DNA from: Clostridiales bacterium
GTDB taxonomy: Bacteria > Bacillota > Clostridia > Oscillospirales > CAG-272
DNA: 6,310 bases
Direction: 5' to 3'
Assembly: GCA_012511425.1 (NCBI GenBank)
Contig: JAAZGC010000218.1
Span: 1-6,310 of the forward strand
Position 1 is the stretch's first letter, and each line of letters begins with the position of its first letter. Below are positions 1-6,031 of this stretch, piece after piece. The notes beneath the pieces are model-generated. The model was not told the origin of the DNA. It made no database searches and saw nothing but the letters and a program-made list of their open reading frames with translations. The translations under genes and the position numbers were made by a program.

Positions 1-3
1 GAA

Positions 4-10
4 CGGAGGG
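4..10 (+). promoter_or_regulatory. Ribosome binding site of the purM-like gene
   Basis: CGGAGGG lies five bases before the ATG at 16. It matches the anti-Shine-Dalgarno sequence well and fixes the start of the AIR synthetase gene. Confidence 0.8.
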
Positions 11-15
11 ACAAA

Positions 16-1209
16 ATGAGCGCCGCCGAAAACAATCAGAATACCTATAACGTCCTCGGCGCTTCCTCTACCAAGGAAGAAGTCCACAAGGCGATCGCTA
101 AGCTCGACCGGGGGATTTACACCGGCGCTTTCTGCAAGCTGATAGCCGACCCGGCGGGCGACCCCGACTGGTGCGCCGCAATGCACGCCGACGGCGCGGG
201 GACAAAATCCTCCCTCGCCTATCTGATGTTCCGGGAGACCGGCGATTTCTCCGTCTGGCGCGGAATCGCCCAGGATTCCCTCGTCATGAATCTTGACGAC
301 ATACTCTGCGTCGGCGCGACATCCGGATTCGTTATTTCCAACACCATCGACCGCAACGCCCATCTCGTCGACGGCCGTGCGATAACCGAAATTATCGCGG
401 GCTACGCCGATTTTATCGACACCCTCTCCGAATACGGCATCGATATACAGATGTCCGGCGGCGAGACCGCCGACGTCGGCGACCTTGCGAGAACGGTCAT
501 TGTCAACTCGACCCTCTTTATGCGTATGCGCCGGGAAGACGTCGTCAACTGCGACAATATCCGCCCCGGAGACGTTATCGTCGGGCTGGCTTCATACGGC
601 CAGTGCCGCTATGAGAAATCATACAACGCCGGAATGGGCTCGAACGGCCTTACCGCCGCCCGCCATCTGCTGCTCTCAAACGAATATGCGGAAAAATACC
701 CGGAAACCTACAGCCCGACCATTCCGAAAGAAAAAGTCTACTGCGGCAGCTTTAACGTAACCGATCCGCTGCCGGGAACCGGCGTTTCGGTCGGCGCCGC
801 GATACTCTCCCCGACCCGGACATACGCTCCTGTCATAAAGGACATCCTCGACAGCTGCCGCCCGTCGGTACACGGCATTATCCACTGCACCGGCGGCGGG
901 CTTGTCAAATGCCGCGGATTCGGACACGGGGTGAAGTATGTGAAGGACGACCTCATCGACGTCCCGCCGCTCTTCCGCGCCGTATATGAGACCGGCTCGA
1001 TCAGCCTCAAAGAGATGTACCAGACCTTCAACATGGGCTGCCGGCTTGAAATCATCCTGCCTGAATCCGCCGCATACGGAATCCTTGAAATCGCAAGGAA
1101 ATACGAGATACAGGCGAAAATCGTCGGCCGTGTTGAAGCGCAGGCAGAAGGGGATGCAAACTCGGTCGAGATACACGACCGGATCGAAGGGCGAATTTTC
1201 AGATACTGA
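16..1209 (+). CDS. purM: Divergent PurM-type phosphoribosylformylglycinamidine cyclo-ligase (AIR synthetase)
   Basis: This is a 397-residue cytoplasmic enzyme of the PurM/AIR synthase fold. PurM closes the imidazole ring in an ATP-dependent step of purine synthesis (FGAM to AIR). The family motifs appear in order, each in a slightly altered form: DGAGTKS at 59-65 (usual DGVGTK), NLDDILCVGA at 92-101 (usual NDxxxxGA), GGETADV at 148-154, GSNGLT at 208-213, SPTRTYAP at 265-272, HCTGGGL at 290-296 and FNMGCRLEI at 338-346. The protein is about 50 residues longer than the E. coli type and, from memory, resembles the long PurM form typical of Bacteroidota. The start is set by a strong CGGAGGG ribosome site at 4-10, five bases before ATG. 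A ribokinase-like gene follows after 33 bp. Upstream context is outside the window, so membership of a pur operon cannot be judged. A paralogue acting on another substrate is possible but less likely given the intact motifs. Confidence 0.85.
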   Translation: MSAAENNQNTYNVLGASSTKEEVHKAIAKLDRGIYTGAFCKLIADPAGDPDWCAAMHADGAGTKSSLAYLMFRETGDFSVWRGIAQDSLVMNLDDILCVGATSGFVISNTIDRNAHLVDGRAITEIIAGYADFIDTLSEYGIDIQMSGGETADVGDLARTVIVNSTLFMRMRREDVVNCDNIRPGDVIVGLASYGQCRYEKSYNAGMGSNGLTAARHLLLSNEYAEKYPETYSPTIPKEKVYCGSFNVTDPLPGTGVSVGAAILSPTRTYAPVIKDILDSCRPSVHGIIHCTGGGLVKCRGFGHGVKYVKDDLIDVPPLFRAVYETGSISLKEMYQTFNMGCRLEIILPESAAYGILEIARKYEIQAKIVGRVEAQAEGDANSVEIHDRIEGRIFRY

Positions 1210-1239
1210 ATGACATAACAAGAAAAAGCTGTATATAAT
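1210..1239 (+). promoter_or_regulatory. Possible sigma-A promoter whose -10 box abuts the sugar kinase start codon
   Basis: ATGACA at 1210-1215 (5 of 6 to TTGACA) and a perfect TATAAT at 1234-1239 are separated by 18 bp. The -10 box ends only three bases before the kinase ATG at 1243. Transcription from it would therefore begin at or just inside the start codon, giving a leaderless message. It may equally be a chance AT-rich match in the short gap after purM, with the kinase expressed by read-through. Confidence 0.35.
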
Positions 1240-1242
1240 GAA

Positions 1243-2178
1243 ATGAAACACCGAATTTTAACAGTCAGCTCCGCAAACCTCGACCTTGATGCGAAGCTTA
1301 AGACGGCGCCCGAGGGCGGCCAGACAGTGATAGGGACCGAATATTTCTATGTTCCCGGCGGCAAGGGGGCAAATTCCGCCGTAACCGTCGCCCGCCTCGG
1401 CTTCGACTCCATCCTCTGCGCGCGTCTGGGGCAGGATTCCGCCGCCGAGCGGCTGCTGTCGCTCTACCGCGCCGAGGGAATTGACACCCGCTTCATCGCC
1501 CGCGACTCGGTAAACCCGACCGGGCTTGCGCTGATACTGATTGAGGAAAGCGGTCAGAACCGGATTGTCGTTTATCCCGGCGCAAACATGGCGCTTTCTC
1601 CCTCCGACGCCGAATACGCCTTCACCGCCTACCCCGACGCGCTGCTGATGCAGCTTGAGATAGGTAGGGAAACCATCCTATGGTCGGCGGAAAAGGCGCG
1701 GCGGCAGGGGATTCCCGTCATAGTCGACGCCGGTCCCGCCGTACCGGATTTCCCGCTCGAGCAGCTGGGTCCGGTCGACATCTTCTCGCCGAACGAAAGC
1801 GAATGCGCCGCCTATACCGGGATAACCCCCTCCGGCGCCGACTCCTGCTTCGCCGCCTGCATGGCGCTGGAGAAGCGCATCAAAGCCAAATACTACGTGC
1901 TTAAGCTGGGCGGCCGCGGCTGCTATGTCTACGACGGCAAATACTGCCGCTCCTTTTCGCCGTATGAGGTCGATGTCGTCGATACAACCGCCGCCGGAGA
2001 CGCCTTCACCGCCGCGCTCACGGCGGAATACCTTTCAAGCGGCAGCATCTCCCGCGCCGCTGTCTTTGCAAATGTCGTCGGCAGCCTTACCGTCTCGAAA
2101 TCCGGCGCGTCGTCGAGCATCCCGACGCTCGCGGAGGTAAGACGGTTCATGGGCGAGAGGGATATACAGCTGAAATAG
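1243..2178 (+). CDS. rbsK: Ribokinase-like PfkB-family sugar kinase
   Basis: This 311-residue cytoplasmic kinase has the full PfkB/ribokinase signature set. SANLDLD at 10-16 is the N-terminal substrate segment and GGKGAN at 39-44 is the first PfkB signature. NESE at 184-187 is the magnesium/phosphate motif and KLGGRG at 221-226 lies near the nucleotide site. DTTAAGDAF at 247-255 is the second signature, with Asp253 as the expected catalytic base and the AAGD anion hole seen in ribokinases. The C-terminal SKSGASSSIPT also fits ribokinase. The expected reaction is ATP-dependent phosphorylation of ribose to ribose-5-phosphate; other PfkB substrates (deoxyribose, nucleosides, other sugars) cannot be excluded. 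It follows purM by 33 bp on the same strand, suggesting co-transcription and a shared link to PRPP and purine supply. There is no recognisable Shine-Dalgarno site before the ATG, and a TATAAT box ends three bases upstream. The start is nevertheless well supported because the fold begins immediately after it. Confidence 0.88.
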   Translation: MKHRILTVSSANLDLDAKLKTAPEGGQTVIGTEYFYVPGGKGANSAVTVARLGFDSILCARLGQDSAAERLLSLYRAEGIDTRFIARDSVNPTGLALILIEESGQNRIVVYPGANMALSPSDAEYAFTAYPDALLMQLEIGRETILWSAEKARRQGIPVIVDAGPAVPDFPLEQLGPVDIFSPNESECAAYTGITPSGADSCFAACMALEKRIKAKYYVLKLGGRGCYVYDGKYCRSFSPYEVDVVDTTAAGDAFTAALTAEYLSSGSISRAAVFANVVGSLTVSKSGASSSIPTLAEVRRFMGERDIQLK

Positions 2179-2214
2179 GCGGGAGCGCTGCTTTTATAAA
2201 ATACCAGAAATATT

Positions 2215-2241
2215 CCCGGAAGACTTTTCTTCCGGGTTTTT
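2215..2241 (+). terminator. Rho-independent terminator after the sugar kinase gene
   Basis: A perfect 9-bp stem (CCCGGAAGA at 2215-2223 with TCTTCCGGG at 2228-2236) closes a four-base CTTT loop and is followed by five T residues at 2237-2241. It lies 36 bp after the kinase stop and separates the purM-kinase unit from the lipoprotein unit. Confidence 0.93.
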
Positions 2242-2257
2242 GCGTCGTATTAAAATC

Positions 2258-2284
2258 GTAAAATAATCTTCGGCAAAATTTTAC
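2258..2284 (+). repeat. AT-rich inverted repeat upstream of the lipoprotein promoter
   Basis: GTAAAAT at 2258-2264 is mirrored by ATTTTAC at 2278-2284 with a 13-bp spacer, ending six bases before the -35 box at 2291. It could be an operator or simply an AT-rich UP-like region. The short arms make a chance origin quite possible. Confidence 0.3.
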
Positions 2285-2290
2285 CAAAGC

Positions 2291-2319
2291 TTGAAAAACA
2301 GCAGAATGTGTAGTATAAT
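2291..2319 (+). promoter_or_regulatory. Sigma-A promoter of the solute-binding lipoprotein gene
   Basis: TTGAAA at 2291-2296 and TATAAT at 2314-2319 are separated by the optimal 17 bp. The expected transcription start near 2326 gives a leader of about 34 nt before the ATG at 2360. This placement argues against any protein start upstream of 2360, such as the in-frame TTG at 2291, which is itself part of the -35 box. Confidence 0.75.
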
Positions 2320-2359
2320 ACAGTTAACGACATATGATATCCGCAGAAAGTGTGATGAA

Positions 2360-3835
2360 ATGAAGCAATTAAAAGCCACGGCGATATTTCTTCTCGCGGC
2401 GGTAATGATAACCGCTTTTGCCGCCTGCGGATCCGGCAGTTCTCCCGATCCGTCCGTTACAACGGCCGAATCGCCGGCCGACACCGCGACTGCCGCCGAA
2501 AGCGAGACCTTCTACTCGCATCCTTCGCTGCCGAACAAGGATTACGGCGGGGCGGAGTTCCGGATAATCACCTCCGACAACCTGCCGGTCGCAGAGGAGG
2601 AACAGACCGGCGAGATCGTAGACGACGCGCGCTACAAGCGAAATCTCGCGATCGAGGAAAAGTATAGCATCAAATTCACCGAAAAGCAGATTCCCGCCGG
2701 TGACTACCCCAAGCTTACCGAAACCTTCAAAAATTCGGTGCTTGCCGCATCCGATGATTTCGACCTCTGCCGCTGCATCATGCGCGACGCCTTTTCAATG
2801 GCGCTTCAGAATTACCTGCTGCCGACCGAGGCGCTGCCCTACGCAGACTTTGACAGCCCCTGGTATGTAAAGCTGGTAAACGACGCGCTCAGCATCGGCG
2901 GTAAGTATTATCTCTGCTACACCGACGAATGCATGGGCGTGTTCACCGAGGTGAGCTGTATCTTTTTCAATAAGGATATCGTCGAAAATCTGGGGCTTCC
3001 CTCTCCGTATGACGATGTCCGAAGCGGCAGCTGGACGCTCGACCGGTTTTACGAAAACGGCATGGCGGCGATAAACGACGTCAACGGCGACGGCAAGTAC
3101 ACAATCGAGGGCGGGGACGTCTTCGCCGTCGTCGGCGAATATGACCGCTATCTTGTCCCGATGTGGCAGGGAGCTGACTGCATGATGGTGCGCAAGGACG
3201 AAAACGACATTCCGTATTTTTCGGCGATAAACGACGAGCGCTTCATCGGCATAGCGCAGGAGCTTTTCGATTATTTCATGACCGACGGCTTCTATTACGA
3301 CGGCTTTATAAACGTCCGCTTCCATGAAGACGAAAGGCTTGTTGACAACGGGCACTTCGCCGACGGGCAGTCGATATTCATCCATTCCGGTTTCGGAGAC
3401 GCCGTTAGCTTCCGCGATATGGAATCGGATTTCGGCATAGTTCCGCTCGCCAAATACGACGAAGCGCAGGATCATTACTGCAGCCGGATCGCCGACGGCT
3501 GGCTGCTGATCGTACCGGCTCACGCTCCAGATCCTGAAAAGACCAGCATTGTCATCGAAGAGCTGGCTATCGGGACGAAAAACCTGATAATCCCGGCGTA
3601 TTACGAAAACGCGCTTAAGAACAAGTATATACGCGACGACGACACCCTCGAGATGCTCGAACTGATACAGGCGAACAAGGTGATCGACCTCGGCGACACC
3701 ATCTGGTTTGCGGATATCCGCGGACCGTTCACCTCAAGCGTTTACTACGAAAAGAAGGGCAACGTCGCCTCCGAGCTTGCGAAGATGGAGAAAAAGGTAA
3801 ACAAAGTCATCGAAAAGGCGCTTAATCCCGGTTAA
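2360..3835 (+). CDS. Extracellular solute-binding lipoprotein of an ABC importer (family 1-like)
   Basis: The 491-residue product begins with a lipoprotein signal peptide: MKQLK, a hydrophobic stretch at 6-22, then a lipobox ending AFAAC with Cys23 as the lipidation site. A Ser/Thr/Ala-rich linker follows to about residue 55. The mature part shows features I associate with large clostridial sugar-binding proteins: DYGGAEFRI after the linker, a segment where the protein reports an intact ligand-cleft fold (KYYLCYTDE, then FFNKDIVENLGL and WTLDRF), and a calcium-loop-like DVNGDGKYT starting near residue 240, common in this group. It is expected to be anchored outside the membrane and pass a carbohydrate to an ABC permease. 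No permease or ATPase gene is nearby, so the partner is unknown. The ATG at 2360 is chosen because it starts the signal peptide and lies downstream of the promoter; the open frame runs further upstream into the -35 box. The ribosome site is weak (AGAAAG at 2344-2349). Ligand unknown. Confidence 0.82.
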   Translation: MKQLKATAIFLLAAVMITAFAACGSGSSPDPSVTTAESPADTATAAESETFYSHPSLPNKDYGGAEFRIITSDNLPVAEEEQTGEIVDDARYKRNLAIEEKYSIKFTEKQIPAGDYPKLTETFKNSVLAASDDFDLCRCIMRDAFSMALQNYLLPTEALPYADFDSPWYVKLVNDALSIGGKYYLCYTDECMGVFTEVSCIFFNKDIVENLGLPSPYDDVRSGSWTLDRFYENGMAAINDVNGDGKYTIEGGDVFAVVGEYDRYLVPMWQGADCMMVRKDENDIPYFSAINDERFIGIAQELFDYFMTDGFYYDGFINVRFHEDERLVDNGHFADGQSIFIHSGFGDAVSFRDMESDFGIVPLAKYDEAQDHYCSRIADGWLLIVPAHAPDPEKTSIVIEELAIGTKNLIIPAYYENALKNKYIRDDDTLEMLELIQANKVIDLGDTIWFADIRGPFTSSVYYEKKGNVASELAKMEKKVNKVIEKALNPG

Positions 3836-3858
3836 TAACAAAATCCGACAAGCAAATA

Positions 3859-3892
3859 GCGTCGTTGACGGAAAAATTCGACGCAATGGAAT
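3859..3892 (+). promoter_or_regulatory. Weak promoter candidate and inverted repeat before the GNAT gene
   Basis: TTGACG at 3865-3870 and TGGAAT at 3887-3892 (16-bp spacer) could form a weak sigma-A promoter. The -35-like box lies inside the loop of a 6-bp inverted repeat, GCGTCG at 3859-3864 and CGACGC at 3879-3884. No T-run follows the repeat, so it is not a convincing terminator for the lipoprotein gene. The GNAT gene may therefore be co-transcribed with the lipoprotein gene, with an added internal promoter at most. Confidence 0.28.
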
Positions 3893-3927
3893 GAGACACC
3901 CGCGACAGATTAAATGAGGTTTTATAA

Positions 3928-4416
3928 ATGATACGTCCCGCAAGAGCGGAAGACATCCCGCATCTCCATCGGCTTTTGGGTCAGGTGGAGCTTATCCACC
4001 ACGAGGGAAGGCCGGATATTTTCAGGGGTCCCGACCCCGACGGCTCTCCCCGCCGCAAATACTCGGACGGCGAACTCGCCCTTATCCTGAAAGACGAAAA
4101 CACTCCGGTTTTTGTGTATGACATGGGCGGCAATGTCGCCGGCTACGCTTTCACCGCGTTCAAACAGGTCGAGGGCGATAACATCTTAGTCGACTCGAAA
4201 ACGCTGTATATCGACGACATATGTATCGACGAGACTGCGCGCGGTACGGGAATCGGCCAGGCGCTGTACGAATACGCCGAAGAATTCGCGCGGAAAAACG
4301 GCTGCAGCCGGGTTGAGCTCCGCGTCTGGACAATGAACGAACCGGCGCTTAATTTCTATCAAAAAATGGGCATGAAGCCGCTGTATATCTACATGGAAAA
4401 GCAGCTCGGAGAGTGA
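3928..4416 (+). CDS. GNAT-family N-acetyltransferase
   Basis: This 162-residue protein is a single GNAT (Gcn5-related acetyltransferase) domain. It starts with MIRPARAEDIPHL, a typical first strand and helix. The central strand YIDDICID at 94-101 leads into the acetyl-CoA pyrophosphate loop RGTGIG at 105-110, the usual R/QxxGxG/A motif A. LRVWTMNEPALNFYQKMGM at 131-149 is the classic motif B region ending in the residue-swap helix. The HHEGRPDIF segment near 24-32 is typical of a clostridial GNAT subgroup. It should transfer acetyl from acetyl-CoA to an amine; the substrate cannot be read from the sequence. A TGAGGT ribosome site at 3915-3920, eight bases before ATG, supports the start. The gene lies 92 bp after the lipoprotein gene with no strong terminator between them, and its own terminator follows at 4461. 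Confidence 0.88.
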   Translation: MIRPARAEDIPHLHRLLGQVELIHHEGRPDIFRGPDPDGSPRRKYSDGELALILKDENTPVFVYDMGGNVAGYAFTAFKQVEGDNILVDSKTLYIDDICIDETARGTGIGQALYEYAEEFARKNGCSRVELRVWTMNEPALNFYQKMGMKPLYIYMEKQLGE

Positions 4417-4460
4417 AAGCGGCGCTTTGCGAAAAACTCCCCCGCAAAACACTTATAATC

Positions 4461-4491
4461 AAAAAAACGGCTCGATAAAGAGTCGTTTTTT
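4461..4491 (+). terminator. Terminator after the GNAT gene, probably bidirectional
   Basis: CGGCTC at 4468-4473 pairs with GAGTCG at 4480-4485 (one G-T pair) around a six-base loop. Seven A residues precede the stem and six T residues follow it, so the A-U pairs extend the stem. The A-run also supplies a T-run on the - strand, so it can act in both directions between the converging transcripts. Confidence 0.85.
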
Positions 4492-4510
4492 CTGTCGGAC
4501 ATCACCGTAT

Positions 4511-4537
4511 AAAAAAACAGTCCTTTACAGAACTGTT
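4511..4537 (-). terminator. Second, distal terminator of the tRNA-Thr transcript
   Basis: On the - strand, AACAGT (4537-4532) pairs with ACTGTT (4521-4516) around a ten-base loop, and the A-run at 4511-4517 provides a T7 tract. It lies about 50 bp beyond the first tRNA terminator and may act as a backup. The stem is short. Confidence 0.55.
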
Positions 4538-4586
4538 CTCTATCTGCGGGGCTTTGCCAAAAGTCCCGCGACCATTTATATAACAA

Positions 4587-4614
4587 AAAACGGTTCAAAA
4601 AACCGAACCGTTTT
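4587..4614 (-). terminator. Rho-independent terminator of the tRNA-Thr gene
   Basis: A perfect 10-bp inverted repeat (AAAACGGTTC at 4587-4596 and GAACCGTTTT at 4605-4614) has an eight-base loop. On the - strand it is followed by a T tract from 4590 down to 4585 and starts only five bases beyond the encoded CCA of the tRNA. The + strand version has only four T residues, so - strand use is favoured. Confidence 0.85.
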
Positions 4615-4619
4615 CATCA

Positions 4620-4695
4620 TGGAGCTGGTAATCGGATTCGGACCGATGACCTCGTCCTTACCAAGGACGCACTCTACCTACTGAGCTATACCAGC
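4620..4695 (-). tRNA. tRNA-Thr (anticodon GGT)
   Basis: The 76-nt cloverleaf is complete on the - strand. The acceptor stem GCTGGTA pairs with TACCAGC. The D-arm is GCTC/GAGT (one G-T pair) with an eight-base loop. The anticodon stem CGTCC/GGACG encloses the loop TTGGTAA, which gives anticodon GGT and so reads Thr ACC/ACU. The variable loop is AGGTC, and the T-arm ATCGG/CCGAT carries the standard TTCGAAT loop. The discriminator is T and CCA is encoded in the DNA. It has its own consensus promoter upstream and hairpin terminators downstream, so it is a monocistronic unit. Confidence 0.96.
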
Positions 4696-4715
4696 GTTTT
4701 TTACAACGCCTGTAT

Positions 4716-4744
4716 ATTATACCAAATCAAAGCCGTTTTGTCAA
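4716..4744 (-). promoter_or_regulatory. Full-consensus sigma-A promoter of tRNA-Thr
   Basis: On the - strand, TTGACA (4744-4739) and TATAAT (4721-4716) are separated by exactly 17 bp. A TG dinucleotide one base before the -10 box makes it an extended -10 as well. Transcription should begin near 4709, about 14 nt before the mature tRNA 5' end at 4695. This fits a strong stable-RNA promoter. Confidence 0.9.
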
Positions 4745-4810
4745 GCCTTTTTGCGAAAATAATTGCCTGACCGAATCAGAACCGCCCATTCACAGCCCAT
4801 TGCCCAAAAG

Positions 4811-4830
4811 TTTTTGAAGAGAGCGCGAGA
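4811..4830 (+). repeat. 20-bp inverted repeat, copy beyond the 3' end of the oxidoreductase gene
   Basis: TTTTTGAAGAGAGCGCGAGA at this site is the exact reverse complement of 5975-5994. The two copies bracket the oxidoreductase gene and its ribosome site. This copy overlaps the left arm of the palindrome at 4825-4858. Confidence 0.85.
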
Positions 4831-4858
4831 GGAACTTTTTGAAAAAAGTTCCTCTCGC
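4825..4858 (-). terminator. Long perfect palindrome, probable terminator of the oxidoreductase gene
   Basis: GCGAGAGGAACTTTTT at 4825-4840 is mirrored exactly at 4843-4858 with only GA between the arms. In RNA it would form a stem of about 13 bp or more with an A/U-rich tip. It starts 22 bp after the oxidoreductase stop on the - strand, where a terminator is expected. It lacks an immediate T-run, so it may instead be a 3'-end stabiliser or a dispersed palindromic element. AAAAGTT at 4806-4812 could pair with AACTTTT at 4833-4839 in a competing fold. Confidence 0.55.
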
Positions 4859-4880
4859 ATAAAAGCTTCTCGTTATCTTA

Positions 4881-5942
4881 TTACTTAATATCGACAGCTT
4901 TGCCGGTTCTCGCCGACTCGTAGATGGCGTCGATCATCTTCATCAGGATAACGCCGTCTTCGCCGGGGGCGCGGTTGGGAGCCTTGCCTTCGGCGGCGTC
5001 GACGAAGCCGCGGATTTCGTCGTTAAAGGCGCGGGTGAAGTCGAAGCCGGGGGCGCTGCTCGGACTGATGTCGATGAATCTGCCCGCCATGTCGGTGTAG
5101 ATGGTGAACGGCGACATATTCACGCCGCCTTTGGTGCCCATCAGCTCGATATTGCCGGTGTCGCGGGCGATGTTCAGGTTGAAGCTGGCTTCCATCAGCA
5201 TGGTGAGCCCGGAATCGAAGCGGATCATGGCCGAGGTGAAGTCCTCGACGTCGTATTTGTACTTTGACGCCGAAGTGGTCGCCGACCACGCCGTTTCGCC
5301 GCCGGCGGCGCGGTTGTTGCCTAAATTCTTGTATGTCACGCCGTACGCCTGAACAGGCTTCGGAAGACCGGAAAGGTATCTTACCAGGTCCATGACATGG
5401 ACGCCTAAGTCGATGAGCGGACCGCCGCCGGAATATGAAAGGTCGCCGAACCAGCCGCCCGGGAAGCCGCTCTTGCGCAGATAGGTGGCTTTCGCGTAGT
5501 AGACGTCGCCGATTACTCCGGCCTTTTTAAACGCCAGAACCGCGTCGGCGTCGGCGCCGAAACGACGGACAAATCCGACCTGAAGCACCTTGCCGCAGGC
5601 TTTCGCCGTGTCGAGCATCTCCTGCGCTTCAATCGCGTTCATCGCCATCGGCTTCTCGCAGATGACGTGCGCGCCGCCCTTCAGCGCGGCGATTGTCGCG
5701 CCTTTGTGCGCCGAGTTCCAGGTAGTGACGGAGACGAGATCGATATCCTCTTTCTCCATCATCTCGTTGTAGTCTTCGTAGACTTTCTTAATCCCGTAAT
5801 TCTTCGCGTAAGCCTCGGCTTTCGGAAGATCGATGTCGCAGCAGGCGACGACTTCGACGCGGTCCTTTATCGCAAGATAGCCGGTCATGTGGCAGTGCGA
5901 TATCCCGCCGCATCCGATAATGGCAGCTCTGAGTTTTGCCAT
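4881..5942 (-). CDS. Gfo/Idh/MocA-family NAD(P)-dependent oxidoreductase
   Basis: The 353-residue cytoplasmic protein has the two-domain Gfo/Idh/MocA plan. An N-terminal Rossmann fold carries IGCGGIS at 9-15 as the dinucleotide loop, and CCDID at 34-38 closes the second strand. ICEKPMA at 94-100 contains the conserved Lys97 of the EKP motif. The C-terminal substrate domain carries GGGPLIDLGVHVMDL at 172-186, in which Asp178 and His182 are the usual catalytic pair. Length is normal for the family. Members oxidise or reduce sugars, inositols and related polyols; the substrate cannot be fixed from sequence. The start is supported by AAGAGGT on the - strand at about 5956-5950, seven bases before ATG. 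It has its own promoter candidate at 6032-6060 and lies downstream of a hydrolase fragment and a small ORF on the same strand, suggesting a carbohydrate-derivative catabolic context. Its G/C-rich codon use contrasts sharply with those upstream neighbours. Confidence 0.92.
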   Translation of the reverse strand: MAKLRAAIIGCGGISHCHMTGYLAIKDRVEVVACCDIDLPKAEAYAKNYGIKKVYEDYNEMMEKEDIDLVSVTTWNSAHKGATIAALKGGAHVICEKPMAMNAIEAQEMLDTAKACGKVLQVGFVRRFGADADAVLAFKKAGVIGDVYYAKATYLRKSGFPGGWFGDLSYSGGGPLIDLGVHVMDLVRYLSGLPKPVQAYGVTYKNLGNNRAAGGETAWSATTSASKYKYDVEDFTSAMIRFDSGLTMLMEASFNLNIARDTGNIELMGTKGGVNMSPFTIYTDMAGRFIDISPSSAPGFDFTRAFNDEIRGFVDAAEGKAPNRAPGEDGVILMKMIDAIYESARTGKAVDIK

Positions 5943-5974
5943 GATATGTACCTCTTTATTTTTATTTTTGCGAA

Positions 5975-5994
5975 TCTCGCGCTCTCTTCAAAAA
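5975..5994 (-). repeat. 20-bp inverted repeat, copy in the oxidoreductase leader
   Basis: TCTCGCGCTCTCTTCAAAAA on the + strand here is the exact reverse complement of 4811-4830. It falls in the transcribed leader if the promoter at 6032-6060 is used, 21 bp before the ribosome site. Confidence 0.85.
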
Positions 5995-6031
5995 TTTTAC
6001 GTCAACTTTGTGTTATGAGTGGGGCTTGTTT

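Noticed and set aside
676..1251. 191-codon open frame on the - strand
   Set aside because: It is antisense to purM, which has all its family motifs, and its low-complexity Ala/Val/Asp composition is typical of a shadow frame.
2291..2359. N-terminal extension of the lipoprotein from TTG at 2291
   Set aside because: The TTG is part of the -35 box and the extension would bury the signal peptide; the ATG at 2360 begins the signal peptide correctly.
3077..3103. DVNGDGKYT as a dockerin repeat
   Set aside because: It is a single calcium-loop-like motif within a solute-binding protein, where such loops are common; no second repeat or cohesin context is present.
2795..3523. Long 242-codon open frame on the - strand
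   Set aside because: It lies entirely antisense to the lipoprotein gene, has no ribosome site or recognisable domain, and arises from the GC-rich codon bias of the true gene.
4427..4684. 85-codon open frame on the + strand after the GNAT gene
   Set aside because: It reads through three hairpin terminators and antisense through the tRNA gene, with no ribosome site.
4620..4695. tRNA-Thr as a phage or island attachment site
   Set aside because: No partial repeat of the tRNA 3' end and no integrase gene are visible in the window.
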